NCBI GenBank assembly: GCA_004431415.1
Contig: QPMI01000201.1
Coordinates: 50,998-114,997 of the forward strand
DNA from: Cyanophora paradoxa
Taxonomy: Eukaryota > Glaucocystophyceae > Cyanophorales > Cyanophoraceae
Length of the DNA: 64,000 nt
Direction: 5' to 3'
Part shown: positions 57,501 through 64,000 of the stretch, one piece after another
Position numbering within the stretch: position 1 is the stretch's first letter
Layout of the letters: every line of letters starts with the position of its first letter
The notes under the pieces: model-generated
What the model saw: only the letters and a program-made list of their open reading frames with translations
Database searches by the model: none
Told to the model about the DNA's origin: nothing
Program-made: the position numbers and the translations under genes

Positions 57501-60500
57501 TGCCGGACGGAATTCCTCGCCTCGCTGGTCAAGGGGAAGCCGCCCGAGGTGATCTGCCGCGGCCTCGCGCGCAATTGCTCTGCAATAACGAGAGCAGGAC
57601 TGCTTCGCGCCCAGCGGGGAGGACAAAAGCCCCGGCGCAAAGGGCTTGGCTCAGCTGCACACTGTGCCTTTCGACACGAAGCAGGTGCACAGCGCACTCG
57701 CTCGCCCGGCAGCGAAGTCGAAGCGCGAGCGTTCGTCCTGCGCATGCGCCCAGCGGGAGGAGTACCTGCGGCGGTACTCGGAGCGGCACGCGGGCGAGGA
57801 GGGGGCGTGGACCTTCGAGCGGTACGCGGAGGCCCTCGCGCGGACGCCGGGCCTCGCGGACCTCGCCGAGAACCCCTTCTCCCTCTCCATGCTCGCCCGC
57901 GTCCTCCCGTCAGAGTCCGACTCGCTCCCTGCGTCTAGAGGATAGGCTGATTAAGCTCACGCACGCGTACGCCGTGCGCAGGGCGGAGGCGGGAGGACGG
58001 ATCCGGCTGCGCGATCTCTACCGGCTCTTCCTGCGGGACTGGCTGCTGCGGGAGCTGCACCGCGGGAACGTCAACAGGCAGCGAGACGAGCAAGGTACGA
58101 CTTTTTATCGCTAGCGCTGGCCAACTGGAGCGACGGTCTAATCATGACGTCGCACAAGGCTGGAAGTCGGCGGAAGATGCTTTTGTCGAAGAAGGGACGG
58201 CCTTCTGCAAGCAACTCGCCTCCGTCCTCTTTCGCGTGAGCCTCGCTCCTCGATCACACGTACACACACAGATGTGCTTGTGCACGCACGCAGATGTCGG
58301 CTAGCCATGCGTCCATCCCGGATGTCGACCCGGGCAAGCAAAAGCTGTCGAATCCGAGCTTGGCATCCGAGCAGCGCGCCCTCTCCGAACTGCTGGGCGA
58401 CCGCAGGAAGCTCTTCGTGCGAAACAGCTGCCCGCTGCGGCGGTGGCGGCAGGGCGGCTCGCTCGGCTTCGCGTTCGTGCACAAGACGCTGCAGGAGTTC
58501 CTCTCCGCGGAGGCGCTCCTCGAATCGGTGGGTGCACTCGCTAGAAGAGGGTGGGGGGGGGGAGGGCTGGAGAACGTTAATTAATATTATAACGGCAGTT
58601 CTCCGGTTGAGACTGAATCTTGTACCAATCGTGGGAAATGTCTGCGCGCAGTTGCCGGGCGGGGGTGATCCGAGCAATGTCATCGACATCACATTGAGGA
58701 CGCGGTGTGCCATTTAATATTAATTGCGTGATACAACGTCTCACAGGAACATTGACGTCGACGTCATGATCGATATCTTCGATTCGCAGGAGCATTGTGG
58801 AAGAGTCGACGCTTGTCCGATTCCTGGCGGAGGCCGTTCAGCGCGAGCCGCAGGCCGTCGTTGCAAACGCTCTCGTGCAGATCGTAAAGTCGAGCCGGCC
58901 GCCGGACGCTTCTGGGAAGGCCGTCGAGGATGAAGGGCCGGAGGTCATTGCAGCAGCAAACGCGGCGACCATCCTCGTCGCTGGTTCGTGCCATCGTGTA
59001 CTTCATGCTGTTTGAGCGCATGCCCAGCTAGAGGTTCTTGCGATGGACCGCGCAGGCCACTACTCGCTTGCAGGCCACGACTTGCAGGGTGTGCGTATTC
59101 CCAGGGCGAATCTGTGGCGGCTGGAGGCGGCAGGGGCAAATCTTCAAGGGGCAGACCTGCGGCACTGCGCGATAGGCGAGGCGTGCCTGATGGGCGCGGA
59201 TCTGCGGAAAGCTCGCATGGACGGCTGCCGAGCGATGCAGTGGCCGGCGTTGCTGCACAATAGTCAAGTCAACGCTGTTGCGTGGACACCGGTGCGAGCG
59301 AGAAGGCCGCTGGCGACACGCTACGAAGAATTCCGAGGCTAGCGTGCGGGTGAGGGTGCGCATGCTGACGGGGGGCGCGGGGGCGCGGCGCGCAGGACGG
59401 GAAGCGGATTGTCTCGGGGAGCAAAGACAAATCGGTGCGGGTGTGGGATGCGGAAACAGGGGAGAAATTGCTGCAGCTGCAAGGCCACACGGACGAGGTC
59501 ACCTCGGTGGCGGTGTTGGCGGTGCGCAATTGCAAGGGAGGGGCGGGGCCTGGGCGGTCTGGAGGACGTGCAGCGGGCGTCACGAAAGCAACAGGGCTGG
59601 CGCAGGGCCGCAATAGGGCACAGAGAGCTTTCGGCGACGCCCAACGGGGCCTGATGCGAGCCCATTGCGAGGCCGTTGAGGGCGCTGACGGGGGCGCGGG
59701 GGCGCGGCGCGCAGGATGGGAAGCGGATCGTCTCAGGGAGCATCGACAAATCGGTGCGGGTGTGGGATGCGGAAACAGGGGCGGAGCTGCTGCAGCTGCA
59801 AGGCCACACGAGCACGGTCACCTCCGTGGCGGTGTCGGCGGTGCGCGAGGGAGGGGCGGGTTCGAGGCGGCCCAGAGGACGTGCAGCGGGCTTAATTTGC
59901 GAAGGAAATGGGGCCGGCGCGGGGCCGCGATAGAGCGCGGAGCGCTTCTGGCGACGCCCAACAGGACCGTTGGAGCCGGGGTGAGCGCGTTGTGGGGCCG
60001 TGAGGGGGCTGACGGGGGGCGCGGGGGCGCGGCGCGCAGGACGGGAAGCGGATCGTCTCGGGAAGCCACGACAACTCGGTGCGGGTGTGGGACGCGGAAA
60101 CAGGGGAGACAGTGCTGCAGCTACAAGGGGAAGGCCCCACGGATCGTGTCAGCTCAGTGGCGTTGTCGCCGGTGCGCAAGGGAGGGGTGGGTGCGGGGTG
60201 GCCCGGAGGATGCGCAGCGCGGCACAGCGGGGCCGGCGTGGCCCAGCGGGCCGGGGCCGCGATAGCGCGCGAAGCGCTTCCGACGATACTCGACGGGGTC
60301 CGGGGCGAGCCCATGGCGAGGCCGTGAGGGGGCTGACGGGGGGCGCGGGGGCGCGGCGTGCAGGACGGGAAGCGGATCGTCTCGGGGAGCCACGACAATT
60401 CGGTGTGGGTGTTGAACGCGGAGACAGGGGAGGAATCGAAGCTGGTGCAGCTACAACGGAAAAGCGGCAGGGATCTTTTCAGCTCAGTGGCGATGTCGGC

Positions 60501-63500
60501 GGTGCGCAAGGGAGGGGCGGGTTTGGGGCGGCCCGGAGGACGTGCAGCGCGGCCCAGCGGGGCCGGCGCGGCCCAGCGGGGCCGCGATAGCGCGCGGAGC
60601 GCTTTCGGCGACGCCCAACGGGGCCCGTGGTGAGCGCATTGCAAGGCTGTGAGGGCGCTGACGGGGGCGCGGGGGCGCGGCACGCAGGATGGGAAGTGGA
60701 TCGTCTCGGGGAGCCACGACAATTCGGTGCGGGTGTGGAACACGGAGACAGGGGCGAAGCTGGTGGAGCTGCAAGGCCACAAGAGATGGATCACATCGGT
60801 GGCAGTGTCGGCGGTGCGCGAGGGAGGGGCGCGGGTGGGGCATCCCGGAGGACGTGCAGCGCGGCTTGCATAGGGGATGGGCCCAGCGCTGGGCTGCGAT
60901 AGCGCACGGAGCGCTTCATGATCACGCAATGCCCGTCGGGTCCCGGGGCGAGCGAAAATCGTGGACTTGGGGGCGCTGACGTGGGAGCTGGGGCGCTGAC
61001 AAGGGCGTGGGGGCGCTGACGGGGGCGCGGAGACGCGGCGCGCAGGACGGGAAGCGGATTGTCTCTGGGAGCGGGAACAAAGCGGTGCGGGTGTGGGACG
61101 CAGTGACAGGGGAGACGGTGCTGCTGCTGCGAGGCCACACGGACGCGGTCACCTCGGTGGCGTTGTCGGCGGTGCGCATGCGCAAGGGAGAGGCGGGGGC
61201 GGGGCAGCCCGGAGGACGTGCAGTGCGGCTCTCGATCGCATAGAGGATGGGCCCAGCGCGGGCCGGGGCCGCGATAGCTCGTGGAGCGCTTCACGCAATG
61301 CCCGACGGGGCCCAGGGCGAGCGGTTTGCAAGGCCGTGAGGGCGCTGACGGGGGGCGCGGGGGCCTGTCGCGCAGGACGGGAAGCAGATCGTCTCGGGGA
61401 GCAGGGACAGATCGGTGCGGGTGTGGGATGCGGAAACAGGGGCGGAGCTGCTGCAGCTGCAAGGCCACACGGAATATGTCAACTCGGTGGCGGTGTCGGC
61501 GGTGCGCGAGGGAGGAGAGAGGGGCGGGGTTCTGGGCGGCCCGAAGAACGTGCAGCGGGCATCGCAAAGGGGATGGGGCCGGCGCGGGGCCGCGATAGCA
61601 CACGGAGCGCTTACGGCGACGCCCAATGGGGCCCGGGGCGAGCGCGTTGTGAGGCCGTGAGGGTGCTGACGGGGGCACGGGGGCGCGGCGCGCAGGACGG
61701 GAAGCGGATCGTCTCGGGGAGCCACGACAATTCCGTGCGGGTGTGGAACGCAGAGGCAGGGGAGACGCTGCTGCAGCTGCAAGGCCACACGGACGGTGTC
61801 AACTCGGTGGCGGTGTCGACGGTGCGCGAGGGAGGAGAGAGGGGCGGGGCGGCCCGGAGGATGTTCAGCGGGCGTCGTGAAGGCGACGGGGCCGGCGCGG
61901 GGCCGCGATAGCGCACGGAGCGCTTCCGGCGACGCCCATTTAATATGGGGCCCGTGGTGAGCGCATTGTGAGGCCGTTGAGGGCGCTGACGGGGGCACGG
62001 GGGCCTGTCTCGCAGGATAGGAGGTGGATTGTCTCGGGGGGAAGGGACAAATCGGTGCGGGTGTGGGACGTGGAGACAGGGGCGGAGCTGCTGCAGCTGC
62101 AAGGCCACACGGACTGGGTCACCTCCGTGGCGGTGTCGGCGGTGCGCAAGGGAGGAGCGAGGGGCAGGTTCAAGGCGGTCTAGAGGACGTGCAGCTGGCA
62201 TTGCGAAGCCAAAGGGGCTGGCGGGGTGACGCTAAAGCGCGCGGAGATCTAGAGCGTCCGACGACGCCCAATAGGGCCCGGGGCGAGCGCATTGCAAGGC
62301 TGTGAGGGTGAGGGTGCTGACGGGAGGCGCGGCGCGCAGGACAGGAAGCGGATCGTCTCGGGGAGCCTCGACAACTTGGTGCGGGTTTGGGACGCGGAAA
62401 CAGGGGAGACGCTGCTGCAGCTGCAGGGCCACACAAAGATGGTCTTCTCGGTGGCGGTGTCGGCGGTGCGCGAGGGACGGGTGGGTGCGGGGGCTGGGCG
62501 GGCCAGAGGACGTGCAGCGGGCATTTCGAAGAGGGACGGGCTAACGCACGCGGGCACGCTGAGAGCTTTCGACAATGCCCAACAGGGCCAGGGGCGAGCA
62601 CACTGCAAGGCCGAGAGGGTGAGGGTGCTGACGGGGGGCGCGAGGGCGGGGCGCGCAGGACGGAAAGCGGGTTGTCTCGGGGAGCAAGGATACCTCGGTG
62701 CGGGTGTGGGACGCGGAAACAGGGGAGACGCTGCTGAACCTGGAAGGCCACACGGAATGGGTCACATCGGTGGCGGTGTCGACGGTGCGCGAGGGAGGAG
62801 AGAGGGGCGGGGTTCTGGGAGGCCCGAAGAACGTGCAGCGGGCATCGCAAAGGGGATGGGGCCGGCGCGGGGCCGCAATAGGGCACAGAGTGCTTTCGGC
62901 GACGCCCAATGGGGCCCGGGGCGAGCGCATTGCGTGGCCATGAGGGTGCTGACGGGGGCGCGGGGGCGTGGTGCGCAGGACGGGAAGCGGATCGTCTCGG
63001 GGAGCCATGACAAATCGGTGCGGGTGTGGGACGCGGAAACAGGGGAGACGCTGCTGCTGCTGGAAGGCCACACGGACTGGGTCATCTCCGTGGCGGTGTA
63101 CATGTTGGCGGTGCGCGAGGGAAGGGCGGGGCCTGTGCGGTCTGGAGGACGTGCAGAGGGCGTTGCGAAGCCGACGGGGCAGGCGGGGGGCCGCGATAGC
63201 GCACGGAGCGCTTCCGGCGACGCCCAACGGGGCCCGTGGTGAGCGCATTGCAAGGCCGTGAGGGCGCTGACGGGGGCACGGGGCCTGGCGCGCAGGACGG
63301 GAAGCGGATCGTCTCAGGGAGCATCGACAAATCGGTGCGGGTGTGGGACGCGGAAACAGGGGCGGAGCTGCTGCAGCTGCAAGGCCACACGTACGGTGTC
63401 AACTCGGTGGCGGTGTCGGCGGTGCGCGAGGGAGGAGAGAGGGGCGGGGTTCTGGGAGGCCCGAAAAACGTGCAGTGGGCATCGTAAAGGGGACGGGGCC

Positions 63501-64000
63501 GGCGCGGGGCCGTGATGGCGCGCGGAGCGCTTCCGGCGACGCCCAACGGGGCCCGTAGTGAGCGCATTGCGTGGCCATGAGGGGGCTGACGGGGGCGCGG
63601 GGGCGTTGTGCGCAGGACGGGAAGCGGATCGTCTCGGGGAGCCACGACAACTCGGTGCGGGTGTGGGATGCGGAAACAGGGGCGGAGCTGCTGCTGCTGC
63701 AAGGCCACGCGGACTCGATCACCTCGGTGGCAGTGTCGGCGGTGCGCGAGGGAGGAGAGAGGGGCGGGGTCCTGGGCGGCCCGAAGAACGTGCAGCGGGC
63801 ATCGCAAAGGGGATGGGGCCGGCGCGGGGCCGCAATAGGGCACAGAGTGCTTTCGGCGACGCCCAATGGGGCCCGGGGCGAGCGCATTGCGTGGCCATGA
63901 GGGGGCTGACGGGGGCGCGGGGGCGTGGTGCGCAGGACGGGAAGCGGATCGTCTCGGGGAGCCGCGCCAACTTGCTTACTTGCTGCTGGGGGGGGTGCGG
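51572..64000 (+). CDS. giant NLR/STAND-type receptor: N-lipidation motif, helical region, TIR, SAM, SAM, NACHT, pentapeptide repeats, WD40 array; runs off the right edge
   Basis: Starts [12 protein letters not shown], a strong myristoylation (Gly2, Ser6) and palmitoylation (Cys3) signal. Exons to about 54400 encode helical, Ala/Leu-rich armadillo-like sequence ([25 protein letters not shown]-type segments; [20 protein letters not shown]). Then follow a TIR-like segment (54420-54880), a TIR domain (55180-55740), SAM 1 ([38 protein letters not shown]), SAM 2 ([39 protein letters not shown]), NACHT, pentapeptide repeats and WD40 repeats. In-phase introns join TIR to SAM 1, SAM 2 to NACHT, and pentapeptide to WD40, so these belong to one transcript. 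The link between the N-terminal region and the TIR part is less certain, and one exon join near 51900 is unresolved. The predicted role, by family, is ligand sensing by WD40, ATP-driven oligomerisation by NACHT and TIR/SAM signalling. The 3' end is outside the window. Confidence 0.78.
54411..54879 (+). other. TIR-like segment 1 (degenerate, tentative)
   Basis: Spliced reading gives [20 protein letters not shown] then QDLSKDLW, later [20 protein letters not shown] and [15 protein letters not shown]. The spacing of beta strand A, the S..C helix and the following strand resembles a TIR domain and parallels the next one. However, the Glu expected three residues after the conserved Cys is replaced, so NADase activity is unlikely. 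Confidence 0.4.
55180..55745 (+). other. TIR domain of the NLR-like protein
   Basis: Three spliced pieces: [20 protein letters not shown] with [35 protein letters not shown] (joined across two introns) with [18 protein letters not shown]; and [20 protein letters not shown]. This follows the TIR pattern: vFfCHa.eD at strand A, a G..w..V..aI box, then S..l.S..C..EfayA. The Glu three residues after Cys, the position of the catalytic Glu in NAD-cleaving TIRs, is present. Confidence 0.68.
55905..56540 (+). other. two tandem SAM domains of the NLR-like protein
   Basis: SAM 1: [18 protein letters not shown], intron, [20 protein letters not shown] then [23 protein letters not shown] 2: [19 protein letters not shown], intron, [20 protein letters not shown] then [20 protein letters not shown]. 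Both have the W...DV..W start, the L..L....L..LG core and the R..ll..I end. The intron falls at the same place in both, which indicates duplication of an exon pair. Confidence 0.8.
56930..58540 (+). other. NACHT/STAND ATPase module of the NLR-like protein
   Basis: Walker A in [20 protein letters not shown] (about 57076-57130). Walker B in [17 protein letters not shown] (about 57396-57445) with the LDG.DE form typical of NACHT. Sensor 1 in [13 protein letters not shown] (about 57490-57530). [20 protein letters not shown] (about 57850) is the NP.ll.ml helix, and [20 protein letters not shown] (about 58465-58525) is the F.H.t.QEFlaA end motif. All key ATPase motifs are intact. Confidence 0.85.
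59043..59240 (+). repeat. pentapeptide repeats (A(D/N)LxX) joining NACHT to WD40
   Basis: Reads [20 protein letters not shown], then [20 protein letters not shown] and [17 protein letters not shown]: about ten five-residue units with Leu/Ile centres. Directly followed by [14 protein letters not shown], the half blade that pairs with the first WD40 exon. Confidence 0.8.
59396..64000 (+). repeat. WD40 exon array: 14 complete one-exon repeats plus a partial fifteenth
   Basis: Exons: 59396-59521, 59715-59840, 60040-60171, 60364-60501, 60688-60813, 61046-61171, 61376-61501, 61696-61821, 62016-62141, 62340-62465, 62659-62784, 62979-63110, 63296-63421, 63616-63741, and 63936 onward. Eleven are exactly 126 nt (42 codons); the others are 132, 138 and 132. 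All start DGK/DRK at the same blade position and all introns are phase 0. Introns are 185-232 nt, most 192-199, beginning GTGCGC and ending CGCGCAG after a GCTGACGGGGG branch region. Consensus [20 protein letters not shown], [20 protein letters not shown], SA. After 63965 the last copy departs from consensus. Confidence 0.93.

Noticed and set aside
59396-64000. CRISPR-like or satellite array with regular spacing of about 320 bp
   Set aside because: The repeated part is coding (42-residue WD40 blades) with GT-AG introns between copies, and unit length far exceeds a CRISPR repeat.
55180-64000. Bacterial (cyanobacterial) contamination, since NACHT-pentapeptide-WD40 proteins are common in cyanobacteria
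   Set aside because: The domains are interrupted by many spliceosomal introns with the same branch and acceptor style as the DDB1 and kinesin genes. An ancient bacterial origin of the gene remains possible.

Overview
The window is nuclear DNA of an intron-rich, very GC-rich photosynthetic eukaryote. Genes on both strands are cut by dozens of short (about 55-200 nt) GT-AG introns, so coding sequence jumps between frames. It encodes PsbU, the thylakoid-lumen photosystem II subunit of cyanobacteria, glaucophytes and red-lineage plastids, which green algae lack. The PsbU precursor has a stroma-type transit peptide with Phe at position 3, then a lumenal signal, and no ER signal peptide. Two other plastid-type precursors also carry an early Phe. 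Together with a CEP164-like flagellar protein this points to a flagellate with a primary plastid, and I favour a glaucophyte such as Cyanophora; that assignment is inference.

Layout: 1-14 kb holds compact genes in divergent pairs: tRNA 2'-phosphotransferase / kinesin, plastid aspartokinase / plastid cupin, leucine-rich-repeat protein / nucleoside hydrolase, mitochondrial enoyl-CoA hydratase / DDB1. DDB1 runs to 18.7 kb. At 19.6-21.5 kb lies an unrecognised secreted-protein gene, and at 21.7-22.3 kb a broken, internally deleted copy of the DDB1 3' end. At 22.9-26.7 kb is a GAF-domain adenylate cyclase with a lipidation-type N terminus. At 27.1-27.5 kb is a hAT-type miniature transposable element with a perfect 8-bp target duplication. 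At 28-35 kb are an RRM/RS protein, a PPR protein and psbU. At 36-42 kb are a RING protein, a coiled-coil protein and an ARID protein that also carries a SAP30-like Sin3-binding segment. At 43-48 kb is a CEP164-like WW/coiled-coil protein, and at 48.9-50.4 kb a DEDDh exonuclease.

The most striking locus fills 51.6 kb to the right edge: a giant NLR/STAND-type gene. In order it shows a myristoylation/palmitoylation-type N terminus, a helical repeat-like region, a degenerate TIR-like segment, a TIR domain, two SAM domains, a NACHT ATPase, pentapeptide repeats and at least 14 WD40 repeats. Each WD40 repeat is one phase-0 exon (usually exactly 126 nt) separated by near-identical introns of about 194 nt, giving a tandem exon-intron array of about 320 nt per unit. 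The repeats are nearly identical except at a few positions expected to lie on the top face of the propeller. This is the organisation expected of an expandable, diversifying recognition module in an innate-immunity-type receptor.

Gene ends given below are coding limits from start to stop codon where I could follow the splicing. Exon joins were inferred by eye from GT-AG sites, a (C/T)TGA(C/T)-like branch site and recovered protein homology.
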